A DNA stretch of 64,000 bases from Leifsonia sp. Root112D2 (GCF_001424905.1 NZ_LMCU01000001.1:1-64000); one strand, 5' to 3'. Counted from the stretch's first letter, positions 1 to 8,696 are shown. A program made the numbers and translations. Notes: generated by a model from the sequence alone, not told the origin.

Positions 1-97
1 GGCCTCCGTGGCGTCGACTTGAGTGTGGTAACCCAATCGATACCGGAGGTCCTCACCTTTTTAGCTCACGCCACGCACACAACCTCCGTGGGAAGAA

Positions 98-114
98 CAC
101 CTAGTTCGGACAAA
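98..114. repeat. 17-bp direct repeat, left copy
   Basis: The sequence CACCTAGTTCGGACAAA occurs here and again, identically and in the same orientation, at 14918-14934. The two copies bracket the lower-GC sugar-utilisation block. The right copy sits in a cluster of related motifs that looks like the end of a transposon. Outside the zinc-ribbon pseudogene starting near 226, nothing else is recognisable in 1-240. Confidence 0.6.
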
Positions 115-225
115 AGTGCGTGATAAGTCCTCGCATTGCCACGAAACCTCGCTCTCGAGCCCGGATTGGTTGCATCTGGCTTTAGACCGAAGCGCAAGCC
201 AGTGAAACCCAATCACGGACTCTGA

Positions 226-740
226 CTGGTTCGTCAGCGCACCTGTTATCGCAAAAACAACTACCGCTGCCCCGTCTGCTCCACACGCACCGTCCGCCCC
301 GGGGTGAACTGCCTACTGATCACCCACCCCGAGCAGGCGGCCATGTGGGCCGACGAGTGGTCCGAACGCCGCTCCCCCACGTCACTGAACGGAAGCCTCA
401 CACCCGCCCACGTAACCCACGGCGAACGACGGGAAGTGTGGCGGCTCTGTGAAGGTAGCCACGAGTATCGGGCAAGACTCGACAAGGCCACCACCGGCCA
501 GCGCTGCAACATCTGCACCAGCCGAAAGTTCAGCACCGGCGACAACGACCTCGCCACCGTCGAACCACTTCTGGTCTTGGAATTCCGCCCCGAGCGCAAC
601 CCGACGGACGTAAGCGACACGTTCGCCAGCGACCACGTCTTCTGGTGGAAGTGCCTGATAAACAAGCAGACCACCCACAAACCGTCCAGAATCGTCGCCA
701 ATCCAAGAGCTGCCCTCAATGCCCGAAGAAGACCGAGTGC
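226..740 (+). pseudogene. Zinc-ribbon (DUF4379-type) protein, broken
   Basis: Conceptual translation gives a tandem treble-clef/zinc-ribbon protein of the DUF4379 type. It shows CPVC (268-279), HPEQAAMWADEW, a VWRLCEGSHEY stretch, a CNIC pair, a second module with FWWKC, and finally CPQC (711-722). The pattern HPxxAxxW...WxC..H.....CxxC is typical of the family, which is found in nuclease-associated and accessory-region proteins. The frame is interrupted. A stop at 223-225 lies just before the first CxxC with no good start after it. At 655 a single missing C moves the reading from frame 1 to frame 3, and restoring it gives WWKCPDKQADHPQ running into CPQC. Both ends of the gene are missing. 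It is a decaying fragment of accessory DNA rather than an expressed gene, and what it was once part of cannot be told. Confidence 0.6.
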
Positions 741-903
741 TCGTCTACCTCCACGCTGCGTAGTGAAAAAAGCATTGCATTGAGGCACTGGGAACCGGCC
801 GTCTGGTTACGAATGGACGCCGATGCACGGAATGGTTGGCCACCCGCGTCTCGCGATATCACTGCCGGAGCTAGCACTATCTCCTCTGCCCTCACAGACC
901 CCG

Positions 904-962
904 TGATCATATGTTCAAGCTATGAGCATATGATTGACCAATCGCTCGCCCGCTCCTACGCT
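904..962 (+). promoter_or_regulatory. SorC-type double operator and promoter of the epimerase-aldolase operon
   Basis: The near-palindrome TGATCATATGTTCA (904-917) is followed 19 bp on by a weaker copy, TGAGCATATGATTG (923-936). A sigma-70-like promoter overlaps the second copy: TTGACC at 934-939, a 17-bp spacer, and TACGCT at 957-962. Transcription would start near 970 and leave a leader of about 60 nt before the ATG at 1031, which has AAAGGAG at 1019-1025. The same arrangement recurs before the ABC operon (11324-11382) and, in part, at 12432-12464. The likely binder is the SorC-family protein at 11421; that link is inferred. Confidence 0.7.
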
Positions 963-1030
963 TGGGAACCGAAGCATGCTTATCCCCTCGGGAGTGAGCA
1001 GCCCTCTTCCGGTTCTCAAAGGAGCGACAG

Positions 1031-1915
1031 ATGACGTCATACCCCAACAAGATCGGGGCCCATGGCCTCGTCTGGGCCGGAGGCTGGTCTGAGCCTGAAG
1101 CTCGTTTCTCGATTGAATCGACGAAACAGGCTGGCTACGACATCATCGAGATCCTGCTTATGAACCCGGCAAGCATCGATACCAGAATGACGCGCGGGTT
1201 GCTCGACGAATTCGACGTGGAAGCGACAGCTTCTCTCGGTCTGGCTCTCGAAACCGATGTCAGCAGTGAGAACCCGGACCGTGTCGCTGCCGGGCGCGCC
1301 AAGCTCAGCGAAGCCTTCAAAGTTGCTCGTGATTTCGGTGCCACTTACGTTGGCGGGGTACTTTACGGTGCCCTCGCCAAGTATGCGGCGCCCGTCACGG
1401 AGAAGGGGCGTGAGAATTCGATCGACGCTGTTCGCGGACTTTGCGACGAGGCGGCGGATTCAGGAGTCACGCTCGGGCTGGAGATCGTGAACCGCTACGA
1501 GTCGAACCTGCTCAATACCGCTCGCCAGGCCGTGGACTATGTGCGTGAGGTCGATCGCCCAAACCTCGTCATACACCTCGACACTTACCACATGAACATC
1601 GAGGAACCCGATAACTACAGCGCTGTGCTCGCGTGCGCAGATCTACTCGGATACGTCCACGTCGGAGAGAGCCACCGGGGCTACCTGGGCAGCGGCAGCG
1701 TTGATTTCGGCGGCCTGTTCCGTGGCCTCTCGGCCATCGGTTACTCCGGTCCGATCACCTTCGAGAGTTTCTCGTCGAAAGTCGTCATGCCGGAGCTGTC
1801 GACGACTCTAGCGATCTGGCGTGATCTCTGGGACGACAGCATGGATCTCGCGACGCAGGCCAGAGCGTTTATCGACGCGCAATTGCGCGGTGTCGCATCG
1901 ATCGCTCAGCACTGA
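1031..1915 (+). CDS. Ketose 3-epimerase (D-tagatose/D-allulose 3-epimerase family)
   Basis: This 294-residue TIM-barrel protein of the xylose-isomerase-like superfamily most resembles D-tagatose/D-psicose 3-epimerases, which invert C3 of free ketoses with a divalent metal. The four metal/catalytic positions line up within one residue of the Agrobacterium D-psicose 3-epimerase: E151 (GLEIVNRYES), D184 (IHLDTYHMNIEE), H210 (YVHVGESH) and E245 (ITFESF). The length matches the family. The start is chosen for the AAAGGAG seven bases upstream. It is the first gene of a two-gene operon with the fused aldolase/dehydrogenase, behind a SorC-type operator. Enzymes of this family can interconvert L-xylulose and L-ribulose, so here it may supply the AraB-like kinase encoded by the opposing operon; the true substrate is unknown. 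It is not a RhaI-type rhamnose isomerase, which is longer and has different motifs. Confidence 0.8.
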   Translation: MTSYPNKIGAHGLVWAGGWSEPEARFSIESTKQAGYDIIEILLMNPASIDTRMTRGLLDEFDVEATASLGLALETDVSSENPDRVAAGRAKLSEAFKVARDFGATYVGGVLYGALAKYAAPVTEKGRENSIDAVRGLCDEAADSGVTLGLEIVNRYESNLLNTARQAVDYVREVDRPNLVIHLDTYHMNIEEPDNYSAVLACADLLGYVHVGESHRGYLGSGSVDFGGLFRGLSAIGYSGPITFESFSSKVVMPELSTTLAIWRDLWDDSMDLATQARAFIDAQLRGVASIAQH

Positions 1916-1942
1916 TCTCACCGCTCTCACAGGAAGCCTCGC

Positions 1943-4009
1943 ATGACCGACTCGCAGCACACTTCTGTCTCCGACCTGCTTAGGCGGAGCCATGCGCTTG
2001 GCGCAGATCCGCGCTACACCAACTACGGGGGTGGCAACACGTCGGCCAAGGGTACGGTGACCGATCCAGCGACCGGGGAGCAGGTCGAACTGCTCTGGGT
2101 CAAGGGCTCCGGAGGCGACCTTGCCACCCTCGAGGAGAAGGGCCTTGCGGTGCTTCGGCGAGACCGTGTGCTCAAGATGAAAGCGGTCTACCCCGGGCCG
2201 GATCGTGAAGATGAGATGGTGGCAGCCTTCGACTTCTGCATGTACGGCAAGGGCGGGGCCGCACCATCGATCGACACTTCGATGCACGCGCTGGTTGAGG
2301 CGGCCCACGTCGACCACCTGCATCCGGATGCCGGGATCGCGATTGCGACATCCACCGACGGCGAGGCGCTCACTAACACGATCTACGGAGACGCTGTGGT
2401 CTGGGTGCCGTGGCGCCGGCCCGGTTTTCAGCTCGGGCTCGACATCGCGGCGATCAAGGAAGCGAATCCCGCAGCGATCGGCTGCATCCTTGGGGGGCAC
2501 GGTATCAGTGCGTGGGGCGACACGTCAGCAGAGTGCGAGCGCAACTCACTGACCATCATCGAGGCGGCCGAGGCCTACATCGCCAAGCACCGAACCGCGA
2601 TGCCGTTTGGCGGCGCGCGTGAGGAATTCGGTCCTCTCGATGCAGACGCGCGGCGCACTCGCGCCATCGAACTCGCCCCGACCCTTCGCGCCATAGCGTC
2701 AACCGACCGACCGATGGTGGGCCATTTCCATCAGACCGACGAACTCTTCGAATTCATGTCCTCGGTGAAGTTCGAGGAGCTATCTGCTCTTGGCACGAGT
2801 TGCCCCGACCACTTCCTTCGCACAAAAGTACGTCCCCTCGTTCTCGACCTCGCCCCGACAGCCGGTCTCGATGAAACCGTCGCACGCCTCAGCGAATTGC
2901 ATGAAGAATACCGGGAAGAATACCGTCGGTACTACGAGGCCTATGCAACGCCCGAGTCTCCCGCTATGCGCGGGGCCGACCCAGCAATCGTGCTCATACC
3001 CGGCGTGGGCATGTTCAGCTACGGCAAAGACAAGCAGACCGCTCGCGTCGCCGGCGAGTACTTTCTCAACACCATCAACGTCATGCGTGGAGCTGAAGCC
3101 CTCTCAAGCTACAAGCCGATCCCCGACTCGGAGAAGTTCCGGATCGAGTACTGGTCACTCGAGGAAGCGAAGCTCGCGCGAATGCCCAAACCCAAGCCGC
3201 TCGCAACGCGCATTGCGCTCGTCACCGGGGGCGGTCACGGCATCGGCCGGGCGATCGCCCTGCGACTCGCAGCAGAAGGCGCGTGCGTGGTCATCGGCGA
3301 CCTCAACTACGAAAATGCGGTGTCCGTGTGTGACGAAATCGCCGCCGCCACTGGAGCCACGCAGGTCTCAGATGTCGCCATCCCCATTCGCATGGACGTA
3401 AGCGATGTGAGCGAGATCACCACCGGTGTAGGCGACGCGCTTCTCGCGTTCGGAGGGCTGGACCTGATTATCAACAACGCGGGTCTCTCGAAAAGCGCCT
3501 CGCTGTTCGAGACCACAACTGCAGACTGGGATCTAATGCACGACGTCATGGCGCGCGGTGCCTTCCTGGTCTCGCGAGAAGCCGCGAAGGTGATGGTGCC
3601 GCAGTCGCTTGGAGGCGACATTGTCTATATCTCCTCGAAGAACTCAGTGTTCGCCGGGCCGAATAACGTCGCATACTCCGCCGCCAAGGCAGACCAGGCC
3701 CATCAGGTTCGGCTGCTCGCCGCAGAACTGGGTGGGCACGGCATACGGGTCAACGGAATCAACCCGGATGGAGTCGTGCGAGGTTCTGGCATCTTCTCGA
3801 GCGGCTGGGGAGCGAGCCGCGCAAAGGTCTACGGTGTGGCAGAGGAGGATCTGGGCGAGTACTACGCGCAGCGCACGCTGCTCAAGCTCGAGGTCGTGCC
3901 CGAAGACGTAGCGGCCGCCGTCGTCGCGATCGTAGGTGGGGACCTCGCGAAGACCACGGGCCTCAACATCCCGGTGGACTCGGGTGTCGCAGCGGCTTTC
4001 CTCCGCTGA
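1943..4009 (+). CDS. Bifunctional class II sugar-phosphate aldolase / short-chain dehydrogenase (RhaD-RhaE type)
   Basis: This 688-residue fusion matches the TIGR02632-type bifunctional rhamnulose-1-phosphate aldolase/dehydrogenase in length and order. Residues ~1-400 are a class II aldolase with YGGGNTSAKGT, LWVKGSGGDL and the metal-site motif HLHPDAGIA. Residues ~425-688 are a Rossmann SDR with VTGGGHGIGRA, an NNAG motif and the active-site YSAAK. The family cleaves L-rhamnulose-1-phosphate to DHAP and L-lactaldehyde and oxidises the aldehyde to lactate. With a pentulose-1-phosphate the products would be DHAP and glycolaldehyde, then glycolate. It lies 27 bp after the epimerase, with AGGAAG before the ATG. 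A short rhamnulokinase remnant overlaps its 3' end, suggesting descent from a rhamnose operon. The catalytic type is clear; the substrate in this hybrid cluster is not. Confidence 0.85.
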   Translation: MTDSQHTSVSDLLRRSHALGADPRYTNYGGGNTSAKGTVTDPATGEQVELLWVKGSGGDLATLEEKGLAVLRRDRVLKMKAVYPGPDREDEMVAAFDFCMYGKGGAAPSIDTSMHALVEAAHVDHLHPDAGIAIATSTDGEALTNTIYGDAVVWVPWRRPGFQLGLDIAAIKEANPAAIGCILGGHGISAWGDTSAECERNSLTIIEAAEAYIAKHRTAMPFGGAREEFGPLDADARRTRAIELAPTLRAIASTDRPMVGHFHQTDELFEFMSSVKFEELSALGTSCPDHFLRTKVRPLVLDLAPTAGLDETVARLSELHEEYREEYRRYYEAYATPESPAMRGADPAIVLIPGVGMFSYGKDKQTARVAGEYFLNTINVMRGAEALSSYKPIPDSEKFRIEYWSLEEAKLARMPKPKPLATRIALVTGGGHGIGRAIALRLAAEGACVVIGDLNYENAVSVCDEIAAATGATQVSDVAIPIRMDVSDVSEITTGVGDALLAFGGLDLIINNAGLSKSASLFETTTADWDLMHDVMARGAFLVSREAAKVMVPQSLGGDIVYISSKNSVFAGPNNVAYSAAKADQAHQVRLLAAELGGHGIRVNGINPDGVVRGSGIFSSGWGASRAKVYGVAEEDLGEYYAQRTLLKLEVVPEDVAAAVVAIVGGDLAKTTGLNIPVDSGVAAAFLR

Positions 4010-4100
4010 CGCCACAACGGGAGTCTCAGTCACCGCAGTCGACCTCGGAGCCAGCAGCGGCCGGCATCTGATTGAGCTACGCGACGAGCACTCGCGCTGA
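3984..4100 (+). pseudogene. Rhamnulokinase N-terminal remnant
   Basis: A 38-codon frame from GTG 3984 overlaps the end of the aldolase gene in another frame. It contains VTAVDLGASSGR, the diagnostic N-terminal ATP-binding motif of rhamnulokinases (FGGY family), at about residues 16-27. Family likeness stops at once after this motif, and a TGA follows 11 codons later, two bases before the stop of the convergent araD-like gene. A whole rhaB of roughly 480 codons normally follows rhaD/E in actinobacterial rhamnose operons. What remains looks like the edge of a deletion or recombination near 4064. It cannot encode a kinase, though it may still be translated. Confidence 0.65.
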
Positions 4101-4102
4101 GT

Positions 4103-4804
4103 TCAGTCGACGAAAAGGCTGCCCTGGGGCTCTTGGCCGTAAACGTTCTGATACCGGTTGAACAGCGTGTCGATTGCCGCGGCGGGTATTGCCAGAGGTG
4201 TACCAAGCTGGCGGGAAATGTGCACCGTGCGCGCGACGTCTTCGACCATCACAGCCGCCTTGACCGCATCCCTCGGATCCTTGCCGATCGTGAACGGCCC
4301 GTGGTTCTGCATGAGGACCGCTCGCGAGCGGTGCCCGCGGAGAGTCGCGACGATCCCCTCCCCAATCGACTCGTCGCCGATGATGGCGAACGGACCGACC
4401 GGAATCGGGCCGCCGAACTCATCGGCCATGCCCGTGATGACGCAGGGAATCTCCTCACCCCGCGCCGCCCAAGCGGTCGCATAGCTCGAATGTGTGTGCA
4501 CTACGCCGCCTACCTCGTGCATGTGGCGGTAGACGTAGGCGTGGGCTGCAGTGTCACTTGACGGTCTACCGTCGCTGCCTGAGCTACCTTCGACGACCGT
4601 GCCGTCACGGTTGCACAGGATCAGGTTGTTGGGAGTGAGGTTCTGGTAGTCAATTCCACTCGCTTTGATGACGAACTGATCGGTCCCGGGGACGCGACCA
4701 GAAATGTTGCCTCCCGTCCACATCACGAGGCCGTAACGCACGAGTTCGGAATGAAGTGCCGCGACTGTCGATCGGGTCTCTGTGATGATCGTCGACTCCG
4801 TCAT
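4103..4804 (-). CDS. araD: L-ribulose-5-phosphate 4-epimerase
   Basis: This 233-residue class II aldolase/epimerase converts L-ribulose 5-phosphate to D-xylulose 5-phosphate for the pentose phosphate pathway. AraD features are TGGNISGRVPG near residue 30, the phosphate-binding SDGRPSSDTAAHAYVY stretch with D84, zinc ligands H103 and H105 in GGVVHTHSSYATAW, MADEFGG, and H168 in LMQNHGPF. The C-terminus RYQNVYGQ is typical of AraD rather than fuculose-phosphate aldolase. It is the last gene of the leftward six-gene operon. Its ATG overlaps the stop of the kinase gene by four bases (ATGA), so the two are probably translationally coupled. No arabinose isomerase (araA) is in the window; the ketose 3-epimerase at 1031 may take that place. 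Confidence 0.88.
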   Translation of the reverse strand: MTESTIITETRSTVAALHSELVRYGLVMWTGGNISGRVPGTDQFVIKASGIDYQNLTPNNLILCNRDGTVVEGSSGSDGRPSSDTAAHAYVYRHMHEVGGVVHTHSSYATAWAARGEEIPCVITGMADEFGGPIPVGPFAIIGDESIGEGIVATLRGHRSRAVLMQNHGPFTIGKDPRDAVKAAVMVEDVARTVHISRQLGTPLAIPAAAIDTLFNRYQNVYGQEPQGSLFVD

Positions 4805-6489
4805 GAGGTCGCAATCCCTCTCAGACTCTTGTCGCGCAGATCGAGCAAAGACTTCATAACGCTGCCGAGCGCGCCGTCTGCCGCGAAGCTATCGTGCAAG
4901 CTGACAAACTGCTCGTACAGGCGGTCATAGCTTGCAGCGCGGTCGGCATCGGGTCGGTAGACGAGGTCGGTGAAATGCACGAGGACGTCTTGGGCGGCCT
5001 CTATGGACGGGAATTCTCCGGCTGCGACGGCGGAGACGATTGCGGCGCCGAGGGCGCTGCCCTGCGTCGTTCTTGTTGTAATCACTTGGCGGCCGAAGAT
5101 GTCCGCGTATGTCTGCATTATCCAGGGCGCGTGGCTCGGCAACCCGCCAGCCGCGACGATTCGATCGAGCGGTGCGCCGGCATCCTCGATGGACTGCACG
5201 ATGCGGCGCGCACCGAACGCGGTCGCTTCGACGAGCGCCTTCAGGATGTGGTGCTGTTCTGTGTGAAGCGTCAGGCCGACGATCAATCCAGAAAGCCTCT
5301 GATCGATGAGGATCGATCGGTTGCCGTTGAACCAGTCGAGGGCGAGCAGACCGTGTTCGCCTGGGGCGAGCGCGGCCGCTTGAGCGCCGAGGTCGGAGAG
5401 TGCTACGTCGACGTTCGGGCGGCCCGCAAGTTTGTCGGCGAACCAGTTGAAGATGTCTCCGACAGCAGACTGGCCGGCCTCGACGGTAATCTTGCCTGGC
5501 AGCATCGAGTCATCGAATAGCCCGCACATGCCCTCGATCACCGGGTACACACCGTTCGCAGGTTCGTCGATGACGGTGACGTCGCAAGTGGAGGTGCCCA
5601 TGACCTTGACGAAGGTGCCGACTCTGGCACCGCCCGCAACACCTGCGGCATGCGCATCGAAGTGTCCAACGGCGACCGGCGTACCGGCCTGAAGTCCTGT
5701 GAGTTCCGCCCACTCCGGCGTCACCCGTCCGGCAAGTTCTGTCGTCGGGTAGGCGACGTCGTAAAGGCGCGACCGAACCTCTGCAAGCTCGGGAGCGAGT
5801 GCCGTAAGAAACTCGATGTCCGGAAGGCCTCCCCAGCGGTCCGCATAAAGCGCTTTGTGCCCGGCAGCAGTGATGCTGCGCTTCAAGACCGCGGGGCTCG
5901 ATGTTCCGGTGAGCTCGCCAGCGAGAAAGTCACACAGTTCTACCCAGGATTCCGCGGCAGCGAAGACGTCAGGTGCGATGTTGAGACAGTGCCAGATCTT
6001 GGCCCAGAACCACTCGGCCGAATAAGTCCCACCACAGGCTGCGATCATGTCGGGACGCATCCGCCGTGCGGTCGCCGTGATGGCGCTCGCTTCGACATGT
6101 GAGGTGTGGTCCTTCCACAGCCATGCATATGCTGCCAGGTTTCCGGCGAAGTTCGGGTGGAACGCTAATGGCTGGCCGTCAGAGTCGACGGGAAGAGGGG
6201 TGGAGCCGGTGGTGGCGAAGCCGATGGAGACCACGTCCGATGGATCAAAACCCTCGATCTTCGCGGCGGCCGAAGCGAGTGCGTCGGAAATGGTAATTCT
6301 GAGCCCATCGAGGTAGTCGCGGGGGTCCTGCCGTGCAACGTTTGGATCTGTCGCTGAGATGATGACGCCACCCTCACCTGAGCGGTAGTGATACACCGCT
6401 TCGACGACTTCGTCACCGTTCTCGAGGTCGACAAGAATGCTGCGGCATGAGCTCGTGCCATAGTCGATCCCCAACGAGTAGCGAGCCAT
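4801..6489 (-). CDS. araB: Ribulokinase-like FGGY carbohydrate kinase
   Basis: This 562-residue FGGY kinase has the length and landmarks of L-ribulokinase (AraB, about 566 residues). It phosphorylates a ketopentose with ATP, most likely L-ribulose at O5. The N-terminus YSLGIDYGTSSCRSILVDL is the first ATP-binding motif, RQDPRDYLDGL matches the AraB DPRDY motif, GHFDAHAAGVAGGA and GTSTCDV lie in the central region, and the C-terminal domain ends in TTQGSALGAAIVSAVAAGEF. The gene lies 71 bp downstream of the binding-protein gene and overlaps araD by four bases. The upstream sequence GAAAGGAGCAGCG-rich stretch at 6495-6530 is intergenic. The AraB subgroup call is based on N- and C-terminal motifs; xylulose or ribitol specificity cannot be excluded. 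Confidence 0.82.
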   Translation of the reverse strand: MARYSLGIDYGTSSCRSILVDLENGDEVVEAVYHYRSGEGGVIISATDPNVARQDPRDYLDGLRITISDALASAAAKIEGFDPSDVVSIGFATTGSTPLPVDSDGQPLAFHPNFAGNLAAYAWLWKDHTSHVEASAITATARRMRPDMIAACGGTYSAEWFWAKIWHCLNIAPDVFAAAESWVELCDFLAGELTGTSSPAVLKRSITAAGHKALYADRWGGLPDIEFLTALAPELAEVRSRLYDVAYPTTELAGRVTPEWAELTGLQAGTPVAVGHFDAHAAGVAGGARVGTFVKVMGTSTCDVTVIDEPANGVYPVIEGMCGLFDDSMLPGKITVEAGQSAVGDIFNWFADKLAGRPNVDVALSDLGAQAAALAPGEHGLLALDWFNGNRSILIDQRLSGLIVGLTLHTEQHHILKALVEATAFGARRIVQSIEDAGAPLDRIVAAGGLPSHAPWIMQTYADIFGRQVITTRTTQGSALGAAIVSAVAAGEFPSIEAAQDVLVHFTDLVYRPDADRAASYDRLYEQFVSLHDSFAADGALGSVMKSLLDLRDKSLRGIATS

Positions 6490-6560
6490 TTCGATCCGTT
6501 CATGTTTCGAGAAAGGAGCAGCGAGCGCCGTACTGCGGCGCCCGCTGCTCCGGATATCAC

Positions 6561-7613
6561 CTAGAAGTTGTACTTGCTGATGTTGTCCTTGGTGAAGATC
6601 AACGGCTTGTTGTAGTCCACTTCACCATCCTTGCCGACTGTGTACTTGCCGTGCTTTCCTGCATCGACAACCTGGCCTTCTTTTGCCGTGATCTTGCCAG
6701 TCGCAAGCTGATACGCGGCAGTCGTTGCGATGTATCCGAGCTCGGCAGGATCCCACATGGCGAATGCCTTCGCGTCGCCCTTGTTGATGAAGTCCTTCAC
6801 GGAACTCGGAAGGGCAAATCCGGTCGCGAAGACCTTCTTCTGCAGACCGGCGTTGACGATCGCTTGCTCCGCCGCGGGGGCGGATACCGCCGATGACGAA
6901 ATGATGACCTTGAGGCTCGGGTTCGCCTGGATCAGGTTCAGCGCGATGTCCTGGCTCTTCTGGGCGTCGTCACCCGCGAACTGCACGGTGTCGATGTACT
7001 TGAACTTCGAGTACTTCGGGTCCGTATCGATCAGGTGCTTCATGATCTTCACGTGGGCTGCGTGGTTCACAGCCGTCGGCGCTGCCGAGATGAAGGCAAC
7101 GAGGCCGCCATCCGGCGAGTCAAGCAGCGCCGCGTTGAGCATCGTCTCTGCGGCGAGTTGGTAATCAAGCTGGTTGACGAACAGGTCACGAGCATCGACG
7201 GCAGAGTCGGCATCGTAGGTGACGACCTTGATACCTGCTGCGCGAGCCGATTTGAGCGAGGGAGCGACGGCGTCGCCGTCAATGGCACTCACGACGAGCG
7301 CTGCCGGCTTCTGCGGGATCGCATTGGTGAGCGTCGAAATCTGATCGGTAGCGGTCGGCTTATCGGATCCGATGTAGTTGAAAGTGAAGCCCTCGTCCTT
7401 GGCTGCTGCCTCACCGCCCTTGCGCGCCACCTCGAAGTAAGCGAGGCCAGTGAACTTGGGAGCCATGAATATCTTGATGTCTTTACCGGTGGGGGTTCCA
7501 CCAGACCCGCTGGTAGGCGCGGTGGAGGAACATCCGGCCATGACGATGATGGTTGCGACGGCAGCGGCGATCCCAATTGCCGTGCGACGTCCTTGTCGAG
7601 TACGTGTAAACAT
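6561..7613 (-). CDS. Sugar ABC transporter substrate-binding lipoprotein
   Basis: This is a periplasmic-binding-protein type 1 receptor of about 350 residues, of the RbsB/RhaS/LsrB group, that hands a sugar to the two permeases encoded upstream. The start at 7613 gives a proper lipoprotein signal: basic MFTRTRQGRR, a hydrophobic stretch, and lipobox MAGC with a Ser/Gly/Thr-rich tether. GAGAGGT precedes the ATG, while an upstream in-frame start would add eight residues before the signal. The mature part has alternating alpha/beta segments such as KIFMAPKFTGLAYFEVARKG and EAAAKDEGFTFNYIG that fit the family. It sits between the permease and kinase genes in the same leftward operon, so the imported sugar or its ketose is probably the kinase substrate. 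The ligand is unknown. Confidence 0.85.
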   Translation of the reverse strand: MFTRTRQGRRTAIGIAAAVATIIVMAGCSSTAPTSGSGGTPTGKDIKIFMAPKFTGLAYFEVARKGGEAAAKDEGFTFNYIGSDKPTATDQISTLTNAIPQKPAALVVSAIDGDAVAPSLKSARAAGIKVVTYDADSAVDARDLFVNQLDYQLAAETMLNAALLDSPDGGLVAFISAAPTAVNHAAHVKIMKHLIDTDPKYSKFKYIDTVQFAGDDAQKSQDIALNLIQANPSLKVIISSSAVSAPAAEQAIVNAGLQKKVFATGFALPSSVKDFINKGDAKAFAMWDPAELGYIATTAAYQLATGKITAKEGQVVDAGKHGKYTVGKDGEVDYNKPLIFTKDNISKYNF

Positions 7614-7688
7614 GTTGACCTCTCTGTGGTGATACACCGCGTATGCAGCGCTTGGGTTTTCCTGCAGGTACTGAATTGACGAATCGGG

Positions 7689-8696
7689 CTAGTGCACTGC
7701 CTCTTCTCGCACTACGTCCGGTTCGACGCCTACCGCAGGTCTTGATGCCGCGATCTTCTTGCGGACGATGTCGATGACGCGCGGAACCCCGATACTGCAC
7801 ACGAGCAGCGCGCCGATTACGAGGGTCTGGCTGGTGCCAGAGACATTCGCGAGCTTCATCCCGATCTGAATTGTTCCCAGCAGCACAATTGCGAGGAAGA
7901 CGCCAAGCGCGCGCCCGGAGCCGCCCTTGATGGAGACACCACCCAGAACAACGGCGGTAAGCACAAAGAGGATGCTTCCATCGGCGTTGTCACCGCGTGC
8001 GGACTGGTATTGAGCCAACCAGACATAGCCGGCGAGTCCACTCGCCACTCCCGCGAGGGTATAGGCGCCGACGCGCGAGGCAGAGACGGAAAGCCCGGCC
8101 ATCCGGGATGCGCTGGCGTTGTTGCCGATGGCATAGCTGTTGCGACCAAATCGCGTCGCCACGGTAAGCACAGCGAAGACAACACCGACCACGAGGGCGA
8201 GGACGACTGTCATCGGCACGATGCCTACCCATGTTGAACCAAGCGAAACGTAGCTCGGTGGGATGCCGGTCACACCGGCATCCCCGGCAAAGAGATAAGC
8301 GATGCCCCGGTATGCGCCCATTGTGCCGAGAGTGACCGCCAGCGACGGAAGTCCAACGACGGCCACCAGTACTCCGTTGAGTGCGCCGAGGAGCCCACAG
8401 ATCACGAGAACGAGTGGTAGCGCCACTGCGAGTGGTATTCCCAGCTGTGAAAATCGCCCGAGAAGCACGCTTCCGACAGCGAGGGTCGACGCGAGCGAGA
8501 TGTCGATCTCGCCCTGCAGGATGATTGGGAACAGTCCGAAAGCCATGAGCGCAAAGATCACGAAGAACCCTGCCGAACTCAGCAGGTTTACCGGATCGAG
8601 GAAGTACGGCGAAAGGAAGCTCGACCAGATACCGGCGAGCACGATGAGGACGACAAGCAGAAGTTCCCAGCTATACCGGCGGATATTGGACCTCAT
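7689..8696 (-). CDS. Sugar ABC transporter permease (RbsC/RhaQ type), second subunit
   Basis: This 335-residue integral membrane permease belongs to the BPD_transp_2 family, with about eight to ten hydrophobic segments and the typical IDISLASTLAVGSVL and LPSLAVTLGTMGAYRG segments near the N-terminal third, and VLGGVSIKGGSGRALG toward the C-terminus. The start at 8696 overlaps the stop of the preceding permease gene by four bases (ATGA), which favours it over longer upstream starts. It pairs with the permease at 8693-9721 as a heterodimeric channel energised by the ATPase at 9718. A 75-bp gap separates it from the binding-protein gene. Confidence 0.87.
   Translation of the reverse strand: MRSNIRRYSWELLLVVLIVLAGIWSSFLSPYFLDPVNLLSSAGFFVIFALMAFGLFPIILQGEIDISLASTLAVGSVLLGRFSQLGIPLAVALPLVLVICGLLGALNGVLVAVVGLPSLAVTLGTMGAYRGIAYLFAGDAGVTGIPPSYVSLGSTWVGIVPMTVVLALVVGVVFAVLTVATRFGRNSYAIGNNASASRMAGLSVSASRVGAYTLAGVASGLAGYVWLAQYQSARGDNADGSILFVLTAVVLGGVSIKGGSGRALGVFLAIVLLGTIQIGMKLANVSGTSQTLVIGALLVCSIGVPRVIDIVRKKIAASRPAVGVEPDVVREEAVH

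Noticed and set aside
1031..1915. Rhamnose isomerase for the first gene of the sugar operon
   Set aside because: The protein is 294 residues, shorter than RhaI, and the four metal-site residues follow the ketose 3-epimerase pattern.
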